DNA from: Bombyx mori
Lineage: Eukaryota > Arthropoda > Insecta > Lepidoptera > Bombycidae
Assembly (NCBI RefSeq): GCF_030269925.1
Contig: NC_085131.1
Coordinates: forward strand, 14,121,501-14,185,500
Length of the DNA stretch: 64,000 nucleotides
Reading direction: 5' to 3'
In this document: positions 1-10,797 of the stretch, piece by piece
Position numbering within the stretch: the stretch's first letter is position 1
How the letters are laid out: each line of letters starts with the position of its first letter
The notes under the pieces: model-generated
Told to the model about the DNA's origin: nothing
What the model saw: the letters and a program-made list of their open reading frames with translations, nothing else
Database searches by the model: none
Position numbers and translations under genes: made by a program

Positions 1-562
1 AGAAGCCGTAGGCCAGGGCGAAATCGTAGGCAGCCCGACCCGGGAGGTCAGTGGTTCTGGACCCCAACCACTCTTGGTGGTGAGCGTTAAAGTCTCCAAG
101 AACCACTACCTCCGCAGATGGGTACTGCTCAAGCACGCGGTTAGTCCCCTCTTGCACATGCTCTATCAGAGCTGAACCTGCATCACTGTTGTGGGACCTG
201 TACAGGCACGCGTAGACTCGGGTACAACCCCCGTGATCTACGCGTAGCCACAAGAGGGACAGGTCCCGTTGTTCGAGGCCTCGTAGACGGCGACAACAGA
301 CATCAGCCCGGACGAATACACACACCCCGGCTTTACGCAGGAAGTTGTGCTCCAATACGTAGCCGGGGTATTCAAGGTACGAAGTATCATCCGGAGCAGA
401 TATCTGCGTCTCCGTCAGAAAAAGCAGGGCAGGCTGCGCCGTCTCAAGATGGTGGTGTACGGCGTCGAGGTTGCTATGTAGACCCCTTACATTGCTGAAA
501 TCCACATTAAATGTGGAATGGGGAATCGCCGACAAAACCCTTTTTCTTTTTCGAACTGTCAT
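1..562 (-). CDS. jockey-like LINE (J1) ORF2, N-terminal endonuclease part, runs off the window
   Basis: The minus strand is open from an ATG at 562-560 to the window edge, about 187 codons. It encodes the N-terminal AP-like (APE) endonuclease domain of a non-LTR retrotransposon, which nicks target DNA to prime reverse transcription. Visible motifs in order are FSNVRGLHSN (metal-binding Asn region), FLTETQIS (catalytic Glu), and VVLGDFNAHHQEW (catalytic Asp/Asn). The reverse transcriptase would lie left of base 1. The start codon overlaps the stop of an upstream minus-strand ORF (ATGA at 562-559), as expected for coupled translation of a bicistronic LINE RNA. The frame shows no stop. The jockey-group assignment rests on motif style and not on a tree. 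Confidence 0.85.
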   Translation of the reverse strand, partial: MTVRKRKRVLSAIPHSTFNVDFSNVRGLHSNLDAVHHHLETAQPALLFLTETQISAPDDTSYLEYPGYVLEHNFLRKAGVCVFVRADVCCRRLRGLEQRDLSLLWLRVDHGGCTRVYACLYRSHNSDAGSALIEHVQEGTNRVLEQYPSAEVVVLGDFNAHHQEWLGSRTTDLPGRAAYDFALAYGF

Positions 563-1005
563 ATATTTTTTTTGGAGAGTGGGATTAGGTGGGGTAGGAA
601 GTTCGAGGCGAAATCATGACAACACCTGAATAAAGCGCGGAACATAGTACGTGCTCGACCACGGGTTGCGTGAGAGACTGACGCAGGGCATGGAAGGGCC
701 CCCAGTCCACCCTGCGTGCGATCGCCGGGATCCACTCCGGTCTCCGACTCCGGCACGACGACCGCACGACAGGATTTTACACCGGTTGGCGGGACAGCTT
801 CCCGGGGCGGAGTTGAGTAGTGACACCCGGGTTCAGGTCCCCAACTGACCGGCGGGCGGCGGCGAACACCGTTTCACTGGGTCTCCCTATACCCCCGCCA
901 AACAATCACGTCCCGCGAGCTCGCACGCACATCTGCTCCGCATGTTCCAGGTATCATCAAGACTCACCCCGAACAAGGAAGAGGAAAGGGAAGGAATAAA
1001 ATCTA
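563..1005 (-). other. GC-rich leader between J1 ORF2 and the J2 junction
   Basis: This GC-rich stretch lies immediately upstream of J1 ORF2 on the minus strand. Three overlapping short ORFs of 60-70 codons occupy all three minus frames, so none stands out as the true ORF1 end. The one ending at 559 meets the ORF2 ATG. At about 1003-1006 the sequence changes abruptly from the coding frame of J2 to this leader. I read that point as the 5' end of a 5'-truncated J1 copy lodged in J2. Confidence 0.5.
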
Positions 1006-1659
1006 ACTCTCTAACTCTGAAACTACTTCAATCGAATTTAAGCGCAGAGTTACGTTTTTTAATAACGCTATGTCGAGTATATCCGGGCGATGCGCGATAT
1101 TTAGCGGGTAGTGAGTCGGGGTCAGCGGAGCGACGATATCGAAGGCGAGATCATCGACTAACGCGTCGAGGCGCCTGCCATTAGGGGTTGAGGTGTGAGA
1201 GTTCCACCTGACGTGTTTACAATTTAGGTCACCCGCCAGAATGACAGAGCTTCCCATGCCGAGCAGCGCCTCAATATCACTACTTAGAACAATTTTATCC
1301 GGTGGAAGATAAACGGACGCGATAACGATCGGCGCGTGTCCAGTCAGTGAGATTCGGCATACTGATGCTTCGATGTTAGAAAGCGCGGGGGGGTCGAGTG
1401 GGACGCAATGCAGGGCTCTTCTATAGTAAATGACGGTACCACCACCACGAGCAGTGAGCCTGTCGTTCCTAACCATGTTGTAGTTCGTGATTTTAGGGTC
1501 GCGGCGCGCGGGCTTAAGCAGGGTCTCCTGCACCAAAAAGATGTCAATTTGATGGTCACGCAAAAAATCACAAACCTGATCACGTTGATTTGCGAGACCG
1601 TAAGCGTTAAAAAATCCTATCGTTACGGATAGGGGCTTGATTCTACTTATGTACGCCAT
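1003..1659 (-). pseudogene. jockey-like LINE (J2) ORF2, endonuclease domain only, cut off
   Basis: A 218-codon ORF gives a second, different APE endonuclease. Motifs are FFNAYGLANQ, FLVQETLL (catalytic Glu), VYLPPDK, ILAGDLNCKHVRWNS (Asp/Asn) and PDILDIALL. The frame then stops after SELES, exactly where the family normally has its last catalytic motif SDHxPV. The enzyme is therefore broken at the J1 junction and has no reverse transcriptase in this window. ORF2 starts three bases after the ORF1 stop (TAA-TCA-ATG), again consistent with coupled translation. Confidence 0.85.
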
Positions 1660-1662
1660 TGA

Positions 1663-3288
1663 TTACCGGCGGAGTGAGGGGAGGACGTACGTATTTAACG
1701 ACGCGTATACGTCAGCGTATTCTTGCACAACGGCGATGAAGTGTTGTGCAGTGGAGGCGGCGCGAATGGCGTCGCCCAAAGCATTAACGCGATCAAAGTT
1801 GATCGACTGAAAAAAGTCGATCGCTAGAGCGAGATTGTCGGACGCGGTCGGAGGGCAAGTCGCGGGGGAGGGACGAGTCGCGGGTGAGGGACGTGTCGCG
1901 GGGGTGGGACGAGTCGCGGGGGAGAGAGTTGTAGCCGTGTTCGTGAACGGCAACGGTTTAGCCCAGGCCGAGACGCTGGGCACCGACGCCGGCACGAAAG
2001 CAGGCTTAGCCTTCGGCACAGAGGGTGCCGTGGCTTTGATGTCTGGGCCGAAAGCTCGGAGGCGGTTTTGGCGGGCGACGCGGCGATTTATTTTAGGGGC
2101 TCGGGGGCAACCACGGTAATTCGCGGGGTGGCCCTGTGTTCGGCACAGGACGCAGCTAGGCGGTTCCGTAGCGGTTTTTTGATCGCGAGTGCAAAGGCTC
2201 GTGGCGTGATCGCCCAAACACTTGACGCATCGGGAGCGCGCGTGGCAATTACGGGAAGAGTGCCCGTACAACTGACAGTTATGGCACTGGCTCGGAGTGC
2301 CTTTTTTATGGGGGGTTTCGACGGTTATTCCGGAAAGCCTACATACTGTTCGTACGTTGAAAATTTGCTTGCCCTCGGGGGTAGGCTGGAGAGCGACGAG
2401 AACCATATTGTATGGCTCCCTCCCGCGTCCTGTGTGCATGCGGTGCACGGAATTGACCGGCAAACCTTGTTCTAGAAGGTCGGCCTTGATGAGATCGGCA
2501 TCTAATTCCTTTGGGATGCCGCGTATGACCGCGCGAAGTTCACGCTCCTCCTGAAGCGTATAAGTGTGGAAACTTATACGCTCCTTTCGGAGGTAGCTTG
2601 AGAGGGCCCTATGGTCATCGGGTGTCGTTAACTTAATTTGAATCCCGTTCGCGAGGTTACGGGCGCTGATAAAATTAATTTTTTTGGCCTGAAGGGCCAG
2701 GGAAACTCGGTCCCAAGCTGCCTTCTCTTGAAGGATTACCAGGGGAGGGGTCTGAGTTTTATTTTGTGCCACTGGACGCGGCGACGGTGTGGCACGGGCA
2801 GGGGGAGCGACGGGAGTCGGAGGGCGAGGGCGCGGCGCGTTCGCGGCTTTAATAATTTTAGCGGCCGCGGGAGCTCGGGACTCCGCAGCGCGCTTCTTAC
2901 CCTTTTGTACCAGGGTGAATCCATCCGTCGATGAGGCGGGGGCGAGGTCGACCTCCATGTCTGAGTCAGAGTCGGAGGACGAGAAGGCAGCAGGCTCGGG
3001 AGCAGGCGACCTACGGGCAGATGCAGGACGTCCGTCGGACCCTACGGAACCCGCGGATGATCGCGCCAGGGGAGCGGCGGCCATGGCGGACGACGCAGCA
3101 GTTTTACCCACTAGTATAGGCGACGCGGGAGCGGCAGGCATGGCGGACGCTGCGGTGTACGACGCGGGAGCGACGAGCACGGCGGAATCCGCGAGAGGGC
3201 TCACGGCGTGATCGGCCTTGAAAGCCAGAAACTCAGAAGTGAGCTTTGGGTGGCGAAGTCGGAGGAATTCTGAAAATAAAGCTTCCAT
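1663..3288 (-). CDS. jockey-like LINE (J2) ORF1, nucleic-acid-binding Gag-like protein
   Basis: I chose the ATG at 3288-3286 (MEALFSEFLRLRHP), giving 541 aa; an in-frame GTG at 3330 is upstream. ORF1 proteins of this clade bind the LINE RNA and form the retrotransposition particle. The N-terminal ~220 residues are Ala/Pro/Ser-rich and low complexity. A PRE_C2HC-like region follows (about 240-325, RELRAVIRGIPKELDADL). Then come three zinc knuckles at about 330-395: CHNCQLYGHSSRNC, CVKCLGDHATSLC and CVLCRTQGHPANYRGC. The C-terminal part carries a tandem Ala-Thr-Arg-Pro repeat. The frame is uninterrupted, so the insertion may be fairly young. It is followed three bases later by ORF2. Confidence 0.9.
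   Translation of the reverse strand: MEALFSEFLRLRHPKLTSEFLAFKADHAVSPLADSAVLVAPASYTAASAMPAAPASPILVGKTAASSAMAAAPLARSSAGSVGSDGRPASARRSPAPEPAAFSSSDSDSDMEVDLAPASSTDGFTLVQKGKKRAAESRAPAAAKIIKAANAPRPRPPTPVAPPARATPSPRPVAQNKTQTPPLVILQEKAAWDRVSLALQAKKINFISARNLANGIQIKLTTPDDHRALSSYLRKERISFHTYTLQEERELRAVIRGIPKELDADLIKADLLEQGLPVNSVHRMHTGRGREPYNMVLVALQPTPEGKQIFNVRTVCRLSGITVETPHKKGTPSQCHNCQLYGHSSRNCHARSRCVKCLGDHATSLCTRDQKTATEPPSCVLCRTQGHPANYRGCPRAPKINRRVARQNRLRAFGPDIKATAPSVPKAKPAFVPASVPSVSAWAKPLPFTNTATTLSPATRPTPATRPSPATRPSPATCPPTASDNLALAIDFFQSINFDRVNALGDAIRAASTAQHFIAVVQEYADVYASLNTYVLPSLRR
1855..1925 (-). repeat. 18-bp tandem repeat inside J2 ORF1
   Basis: About four units of an 18-bp GC-rich motif (plus strand form near CGAGTCGCGGGGGTGGGA) encode the RPxPAT repeats of ORF1. 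The units differ by one or two bases. Copy number is likely to vary between family members. Confidence 0.8.
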
Positions 3289-3621
3289 TATGTCTGACCC
3301 AGGTGGGGCTGTCCCGGGTCTTAAACACACTCGCCTTGCGGCGAGGCCCCAACTTCTCGGTACTTAGCGGTTCGATTGAACACAGGTGGCGATGCGGCAC
3401 AATTACTGCAGGAAAAAGAAAGACCAAAAAAAAAAAGGAAACAACAAAATAAACCAAAACAAAACAAACACTTCCAGGAACACACTTTGTCGGCAGATGT
3501 GCCACGAACAAAAGCCGGGTGAACAAAGGCCGGGCTAACAATAAAACCAGGCGAACAATGGCCGGGCGATTGAGTGGTCGGTGAGCACGTCCGCAGGCGG
3601 CGGGTGCTTCTGTCGGACTGA
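3289..3621 (-). promoter_or_regulatory. J2 5' UTR with internal Inr + DPE promoter
   Basis: Reading leftwards on the minus strand, TCAGT (3621-3617) matches the arthropod initiator. GGACGT sits exactly at +28 to +33 (3592-3587) and fits the DPE consensus RGWYVT. Full-length jockey-type LINEs carry such a TATA-less promoter inside their first bases, so the element probably begins at about 3619-3622 and is 5'-complete. The remaining ~300 bases are untranslated leader with an A/T-rich tract near 3420-3460. Confidence 0.65.
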
Positions 3622-3624
3622 GCT

Positions 3625-4600
3625 TTCATAGTCGATACGACAACCCTAGAATTATCGAGAATATTCCACAAAAGTCGAGTATTGTGTGTTTCCGCTATCT
3701 GACAATAGATGGCGTTGTACTTTTCGATCTTTCCCGACGTTACAAGTTCCTTTGATATTTGTTTCGGCTATTCGGCGATAGATGGCGTTACACTTACCGG
3801 CGTAACATTAAGTTCACACAACTGGATAAAATCTACACACATTAACATTGAACTTAACTTGGGTGTGAACACAACTTGCATAGGTGAGGTTGTGAAGTCG
3901 TCAGAGATAGACTTTTATATACTAAATAATAAAATAACAATATAGGTAGATATTAAAACTAAGAGAAATAAAAACTATCAAAAAACGTTCATGAATAAAA
4001 AAGAGGGAAATGAATGTTCCAATTAATAATTCAAATGAATTCAAAATAAATATTTTAACATAAAAATATTATTTACATTAACAGCGAACGTAAATGAACT
4101 TGCATAATATATCGAGGGTCATAATCATCAGTCATAAACAACGGCAATTCCAAACGTGACCAGAGAAGTGGACCGTCTGCTAAGGAGCATAAAGAGGAAA
4201 TAGTCAGAACTAAGCTGCATCTGGTATATAAAAGCTAGTCACACAATGATACAAATAGTAAGAATATAACGATTTTTGTTCCAAAAAATCAATACCTAAC
4301 TCAGAGATGATAAAGACTCTACGAAGATGTAGTACGTACTCTACGCCTGAAGCTCTCACCAAGCAAACAAGCTAGCTCTACAATTTCTTTATAGTAAATG
4401 TGATTTCTAAAGATACTTGTAATATTTAACTTCGTGTTTTCTCCTGGATACTATTTTTTTTTTCTTTTCAAGATAAATGTACTCGGAGCGAAACGATCCA
4501 ATTACTCAAATACCAGGGTCCGTAAAACGCTAGCGAACGGAACGCATTTCGTATTAATTATAATTGTTGCTTTTCCTTATCTAGCTAAAGTATATAGTTT
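3625..4600. other. AT-rich flank, no gene seen
   Basis: Two similar segments carrying ATAGATGGCGTT lie about 75 bp apart (near 3705 and 3779). A TATA-box-like TATATAAAAG is present at 4225-4234 on the plus strand, but no supported coding exon follows it. Otherwise I see only AT-rich filler. Confidence 0.4.
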
Positions 4601-4639
4601 TAACTAAATTAAGACTTTTGTGCTAAAATTTCTATTGTT

Positions 4640-5092
4640 TACCTATTTACAACAACTAATGGTCCCGTAGTATAATTAATTGAAATTTTATCTTTAAACA
4701 TTATTACGGTTCTCTTGTCAAACACTATTATACTTTTATAATACCTATAATCACAGATTTCGCCAAAACTATACTATAGATAAATAATATTAAAGACAAA
4801 CAATATTAATCTATTCTCCATTTGACCACAGACTTTAAACAATAACAAAGACAGTTGACAATAAACAAAGAGTATATTTATATGCATGTTTTGTGTCCAA
4901 TATGTACATCATAGTGTGTGTAATTTTTATTTATTGATTTATTGTATTTTTTATGCATAATTAAAAAAAAGTTAAGGTTTCTGCACTCCTTCTCTATATT
5001 CTTTATATGTGTGAGAAATTTCATACTGCTTCGTCGGCGCAATTTTCGTAAAAAGGAGTACAAAGTTTTTGCTTCACGTCTTAATATATAGA
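4640..5092 (-). repeat. AT-rich interspersed repeat M, copy A
   Basis: This stretch is a diverged inverted copy of 7809-8245. Shared landmarks are the segment near CTTCTCTATATTCT, the GTGTGTAAT block, and a terminal block with GTGAAGC / GCTTCAC next to ATTAATATA. No coding capacity is seen. It behaves like a non-autonomous element of unknown class. Confidence 0.65.
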
Positions 5093-5164
5093 TAAATTGT
5101 GATAACTTAGGATCCCTTTTCTTTATTTATTGCTACTAATGTCGCTACTAAGCTAATTCTAGCA

Positions 5165-5345
5165 CTGACTCAGTGGTGCAGAAGTTAACGGCCCTGACTA
5201 ATTCGCCAAGAGCTATGGGATTGATTCCCAGATCGGGCAAACATTGTGTGATGAACATTTAACGTTGTCAAACCTGGATGATTTTTGTAATGTGAATATC
5301 TGATATTTCTAATCGTTATCTATAAAATAAAGTAAATGATTTTCT
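5165..5345 (+). mobile_element. tRNA-derived SINE (not Bm1)
   Basis: The 5' end looks tRNA-like: GACTCAGTGGTGCAGAAG near the A-box position and GGGATTGATTCCC near the B-box position. Then comes the body GTGTGATGAACATTTAACG, seen in other lepidopteran tRNA-type SINEs. No tRNA gene fold is claimed. Confidence 0.5.
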
Positions 5346-5717
5346 CGAATAGAATATGCCAGATTTCGATTCCTTGCAGCTGCGTTCCGACGAGTCTATC
5401 CACTTGAGAATTGGAGACTTCAATTCCATAGCAGCCTAATACACATGCAGATAGATTAATCTATATTCTAAATCGTACGATAGAGTGATGAAATCTTATC
5501 AGGAGAGAGATTACGCTTAAAATTTACTTATGATGTCACCCACATTGTGCAAATTATCCACTAATGTAAGTGTGATTTTTTATTGAAAAAAAAATATATG
5601 TGAAAATATGCGGCATGTTCTTTTAAAATACGTAATGAAAAGCACAGATGGGCTAACCAGGCACTAACACTTGATTTGCGAGTGCTATTTGAGCATTGAG
5701 ACCTACAATCAATTTTT
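5345..5717. other. AT-rich spacer
   Basis: Nothing beyond simple AT-rich sequence is seen here. Confidence 0.4.
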
Positions 5718-5964
5718 ACTGATGGTAGGACCCCTTGTGAGTCCGCACGGCTAGGTACCACCACCCTGCCTATTTCTGCCGTGAAGCAGTAACGCGTTTC
5801 GGTTTGAAGGGTGAGACAGCCCTTCTAACTATACTTGAGACCTTAGAACTTATATCTCAAGGTGGGTGGCGCATATACGTTGTAGATTTCTATGGGCTCC
5901 AGTAACCACTTAACACCACGTGGGCTGTGAGATCGTCCACCCATGTACAGAATTAAAAAAAAAA
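5718..5964 (+). mobile_element. Bm1: Bm1-type SINE, 5'-truncated, poly(A) at 5955-5964
   Basis: The copy runs from the GGTGGTAGGACC block through the CTGCCTATTTCTGCCGTGAA block to the GTGGGCTGTGAG tail and a short A-run. The tRNA-like head is missing. Confidence 0.85.
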
Positions 5965-6110
5965 TTGCTACAGGTCTTGTACACAATCCAATCAACCTAC
6001 CGAGTATTTGACCTACACTAAAAAACTTCTAATGAGCTAAGGCAGAAAACTTTAAATAATATAATTAATAAATTAATAATTTAATAAATAATAAATTAAT
6101 ATATAATATA

Positions 6111-6168
6111 ATTTGGGTCTAAGATTTAAGTACACAGTTACTCTTTACGTTAAATCTTGGACCCAAAT
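6111..6168. repeat. 19-bp inverted repeat with 20-nt loop
   Basis: Left arm 6111-6129 (ATTTGGGTCTAAGATTTAA) and right arm 6150-6168 pair at 18 of 19 positions around a 20-nt loop. Confidence 0.8.
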
Positions 6169-6344
6169 TATCGTGGCTCCAATATGTTGGAACGTCAAAG
6201 AATACGTATTACCGGATCAGCGGTGTAATAATTCTGGGATCCGCGTCACGTAGCGGCTCACGTAGAGGTCCGGGTACGGCTTTTGCGTTTACAAAACTAC
6301 GTGTTTTTATTATTTTTTACAACTCTGTTTCAGATGTAGTTTAT

Positions 6345-6379
6345 GAATAATTCAGGTGGCGACGACACCTGAATTATTC
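6345..6379. repeat. perfect 14-bp inverted repeat with 7-nt loop
   Basis: GAATAATTCAGGTG at 6345-6358 is matched perfectly by its reverse complement at 6366-6379. Confidence 0.85.
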
Positions 6380-6844
6380 GGAAGTATTTTCAACGGAATT
6401 TAGTAATAATTTAAATGGGTATTACTTTAGTATTTAAAGATATAATTTGTGTCTTAATTTGGAAATGTTTCGTTGAATATTATTTAAAATTCATTTTAAT
6501 AATCAAAATCAGTGATTCTTCTTTATTCTATTTCGATGTGGATAATTTATATTTGGATGGATAATATATATTTTTGGGTATGTATTTGTAATTTAATATA
6601 AATTTCATTGAACCTACCACTATTTTCTCTGCACTACCTTTGGTTGACTGGTAGAGAACGCCTTAGGCATTAAGTCCTCCAATGTAAATTTTGCATGAAG
6701 TGTAATAAATAAATAAATAATTTATGTTGTGAAGAAAAACGGCTAAAAATCTTTGGCTATAAAAAAAATCGGTTCTCTGTAAAATCAGTTTACTGACGAT
6801 AGTTGAACGTGACAACGTCATAAGAAAAACTGATGGACTGGTTT

Positions 6845-6950
6845 CATTTCATCATCATCATTTCAGCCTGTTGCCGTCCACTGCTGAACATAGGCCTCTC
6901 CAATAGATTTCCAGTGCAACCGGTCCATTGCCACCTGCATCCAACGGTTT
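6845..6950 (-). mobile_element. RTE-type LINE 3' end
   Basis: On the minus strand the sequence reads as the terminal RTE codons (WMQVAMDR ... EAYVQQ then stop) followed by a short GATGAT microsatellite tail (TCATCATCATCA on the plus strand). RTE elements typically end this way. Only about 100 bp is present. Confidence 0.75.
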
Positions 6951-7346
6951 CATTTATCAAAAGAAAATTTTAATTTTATTTGTTTGATAGATATTTGTAT
7001 GGACAATTCACACCACATTCACTTTTCACTGAACTTCATACTTGACGAAAACATGTAAATGTGCTATTGTATAGCAGCTGTCCACGCGGATGCATCGCTC
7101 ACTCAAGTAGGAGAGAGACAGATGTCGAACGCTGCCGAACGCGGAGGCCGATTGTGCCTCTTTGTCGCTCGTTGCGCGCTCTCGCTTACACTTCAAGTCT
7201 TAAATGGAACGCCTCAATCATACATAAATTTATTCCAATTACAGGAATTCAATTTCAGGAAACAACATCAAAATTAAACTCGTAATGACAATTTTCTAAT
7301 TACGTTTTGAGTACTTCTGGTATCGACTACAAAATAATTTAATAAG

Positions 7347-7543
7347 TTTTTTTTTATTGCTTAGATGGTTGGACGAGCTCACAGCCCACCTGGTCTTAAC
7401 TGGTTACCGGAACCCATAGACATCTACAACATAAATGCCGCCACCCACTTTGAGATATAAGTTCTAAGGTCTCAGTATAGTTACAACGGCTGGCCCTACC
7501 CTTCAAACCGAAACGCATTACTGCTTCACAGCAGAAATAGGCA
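7347..7543 (-). mobile_element. Bm1: Bm1-type SINE, truncated
   Basis: The poly(T) lies at the left and the body ends in the GCAGAAATAGGC block. The distal GGTCCTACCACC end is missing. Confidence 0.85.
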
Positions 7544-7808
7544 ATCGTTCGTCTGTTCCAAAAACAAAACTACATAAACTCAATCGGCACAAAAATTCCA
7601 AAAACGCAGTCAGTATCTGTACAAGAAACTAGTTTATTAAGGAAGTCAAACATTAACTGGTTTTTAAGGTGAATTCAGTGCATAAGACGCGTAAAACTCT
7701 TGATACAACAAACAGCACGAATACCCGTCGCGATTACACGGCGCGGATTAATGGATCGCCGGCTGTCTCGGTAAAGAGAACAGGGTGCGGTCACAGTACT
7801 AGCGAGAT
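7544..7808. other. spacer without recognised feature
   Basis: A 71-codon open frame at 7669-7884 overlaps repeat M and has no protein-like support. Confidence 0.3.
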
Positions 7809-8245
7809 TATCTATATATTAATATACGTGAAGCAAAAACTTTGTATCCCTTTTTACGAAAATTACGCCGACGGAGGATTGTGAAATTTTCCACACTTAT
7901 AGAGAATATAGAGAAGAAGTGCACAATGCTAGTATATTTTTTTAAATAATGCATAAAAGATACATTAAATCAATAAAGAAAACATTACACACACTACATA
8001 CCATGTATTTGACGCACACACGCATGCATACTATATTTATTGTCAAACTTTTGTTCTTGACGTCTGTTGTCAAATTGAGATTAAATATTGTTTACCTTTG
8101 TTAATATTTTTAATAGTGTAGTCTTCGCGAAATTTGTGATTATAGAAGTATAAAATACAATCATAATAGCGTACAAACTTACAATTCCAATTAATTATAG
8201 TCGAATTTTGACTACTGCGGGACCTCTAGTTTAAATTAATAACGC
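7809..8245 (+). repeat. AT-rich interspersed repeat M, copy B
   Basis: This is the best-preserved copy of the repeat seen inverted at 4640-5092 and split at 19830-20650. It starts next to ATATTAATATACGTGAAGC and ends near GGGACCTCTAG. It is non-coding. Confidence 0.7.
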
Positions 8246-8283
8246 CAGAAGAAATAGACCGGAAATGATTTGTATTTTTGTGT

Positions 8284-8510
8284 TTACTAGCGACCCGCTC
8301 TCGCTTCGCTTAGGGAACTGTAATTTATTATTGATAATAGTATTTCTCCACTATTCAATGGATGTTATTATACATATAAACCTTCCTCTTCAATCACTCT
8401 ATCTATTAAAAAAACCGCATCAAAATCCGTTGCGTAGTTTTAAAGATTTAAGCATACATAGATAGGGATATAGGGACAGAGAAAACGACTTTGCTTTATA
8501 CTATGTAGTA
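8284..8510. repeat. lepidopteran dispersed repeat (Helitron-like end)
   Basis: The block starting CTAGCGACCCGCTCTCGCTTCGC and containing AAAACCGCATCAAAATCCG resembles a repeat I know to be common in lepidopteran intergenic DNA. The class is uncertain. Confidence 0.45.
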
Positions 8511-8654
8511 ATGTACAAGTTCAAAGAATTATATGCACACATATTTTATTGAGTTAACTCAAGCGTTCATTTTCGATCATTTTAAGCGTTTATTGTAACA
8601 TTGTGTCTATTTCATAATGATAATCTTTTGTTGAGTACAGGTCGTCCACTATAA

Positions 8655-8900
8655 TTTTTTTTTATTGTTTAGTTGTGTGGACGAGCTCACAGCCCACCTG
8701 GTGTTAAGTGGTTACTGGAGCCCATAGACATCTACAACGTAAATGCGCCACACACCTTGAGATATAAGTTCTAAGGTCTCAGTACAGTTACAACGGCTAC
8801 CCCACCCTTCAAACCGAAACGCATTACTGCTTTACGGCAGAAATAGGCTGGGTGGTGGTACCTACCCGTACGGACTCACAAGAGGTCCTACCACCAGTAA
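8655..8900 (-). mobile_element. Bm1: Bm1-type SINE, headless
   Basis: Poly(T) starts at about 8655 and the copy extends to CCTACCACCAGTAA. The sequence is close to the family consensus seen in this window. Confidence 0.9.
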
Positions 8901-10797
8901 AAACAAGATGGAGTACTATGGTCAAATGAGTTTCTAACTCACAAGTTATTATCTCAAATTTCGATATACCTTGTAATATCGAGCTAGTTTATGTATTGTT
9001 GAAATAAGATTTATTTTAACATAAAAAAATTATATTATAACATATGACATATAAAAAAAATTTCGAAGCGATGACTAATTTCGTTCCACTCGTGACCGCA
9101 GCTGATAAAAAAAAAACTATAAAAAATTAAGTTGAAAATTTGGTGCGAATATTTTTTTAAATCACAAACCGTAATTGCATAGATTTAGTTGCGGTACATT
9201 CCTTCTGATAGTGAAGAGTACATGTGTCGGAATCCTGTTGTCATACCAAGAAGAATATGCAAACGAAATCGGATTCAAATACTAGTTTCTTGGAAATTCT
9301 TGGAAAATTTTGAAATTTGTGACGAATCCAGAGAGAGACATTATAGTTTTAGCGTAAAATTAAGATCCATTGTGTTTATCTAAACAGAATGTTGACTAAT
9401 CAATTAAAAAAAAAAAATTAATTTACTAAATAATCGCTATCGGTAACTCCCCACAACCGCGTCCGTTAAGCGAAGTTGGCGAATTCTTGCCGACACTCAG
9501 GTAGCTTTAGGTAAGCCAAGCATCAGATGCCACGCCAACTTACAAGCGTGGTAAGTTTGTTGATAACATTGAGGAGTGCATTGTCTGTTGATACTAAGTT
9601 CGTGCGAGAACTTGGGGCGCTATTTAGATTGCTTACTATTAACTTATATCTGTTGAACTAGTTTTTTAATCCAGCTCAAAATATCTGACAGGTAACAATA
9701 AGTACTCACGGAGTAATCTTCTCCCAGCGAAGACTATAATAACTTATCAAAAAAAAAAAAAAATTACTAAAGCGATTACAAATTTTTGGGTTGCAGTGTA
9801 CATTTGGTTTTCGGTAAGTTAAAATAATCCCTAAAAAAACCTTAACGTCACAAATCTTAAAAACTGATTCGATAGATACCCTTTAAACTATTCAATTATC
9901 TTTCAGAAAAGGTTAAAACGTAGACCATAACGTGTTTCAGTACTTAGTTAAATAGATTAGCCCCATTTCACATTGCAACCACGTGCGTCTTACAATGCCC
10001 GCTTGCGTAATCACTGACGCGACCAATCCTGCAACCTATTTTGAAGGCGATAAAGCTCATTGTAGCTTGGTTACTAAAGATTTTATCGCTAGAGGTGAAT
10101 TGTTAAGACCATACATTATTTTGGTTCGAAACTTAAATTTTCTGTCGAGGGAAATGACTGGGCGTGAGTTTTATTTTAAATGCGAATTTGGTCTTTAGAC
10201 TGTTCCAGTAAAGGTCAGTATTGCCTGTATAAGTTGTAGTACGTGACATTACCAGTGTAGTCATAGTAATAATGTACGAGTATATTATTATTGTGTTAAA
10301 ATGCTACTGTAAAATGAATTGGAGCATTTTAGACGAAGTCACAATTAATTTTTCGTGTAGAAACAAGACTGATCGGGTTTTCTTTGGAAAAGTATAATGA
10401 TGGATGGTAATAGAGGATGCCATTACAATGATTTAAGATTAGTAAGGAATAGTGGTCGAGGAATTTGTTAAAACTGTTTGATAATAACACATTACAATAA
10501 AAATTGTTGCAATTAAAGTTCACTCGTACAAAACATCAATCAGGCCTTTTGTTCTGTTTGTATCAAAATGTAGGCAACTAATAAATGGCTTCATAAGACG
10601 GACATAAACATTATTATGCCGCCGATTGTTATACAAAATAGTCAAGGGAACACTAGAGGAAGTTTTTGGATGTCGCCAATGAAAACCCAGACAGACTTGT
10701 TCCGCGTACAAAGCGGCCTATATGAGCATATGGTCAGGTGTTCCCCAGATTTTCCAGCTACGGAACACATCGTGGAAGATTACCCGCCACCTGACTG
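8901..10797. other. 1.9 kb of AT-rich sequence without a supported gene
   Basis: A short open frame at 10016-10198 (+), starting MPACVITDATNPATYFEG, has mixed composition but no recognisable family. A 60-codon frame at 10616-10798 ends EHIVEDYPPPD. That ending resembles the C-terminal cysteine/histidine region of LINE proteins, but the fragment is too short to assign. Confidence 0.3.

Larger units (their letters stand above)
5965..6844. other. AT-rich region containing two hairpins
   Basis: No gene is seen. The segment 6170-6300 is locally GC-rich and is flanked by the inverted repeats listed separately at 6111 and 6345. The arrangement could belong to a decayed retroelement end, but I cannot identify one. 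Confidence 0.4.

Noticed and set aside
4225..4234. TATATAAAAG as a gene promoter
   Set aside because: No ORF or exon of plausible composition follows within several hundred bases, and the region is AT-rich enough to give such motifs by chance.
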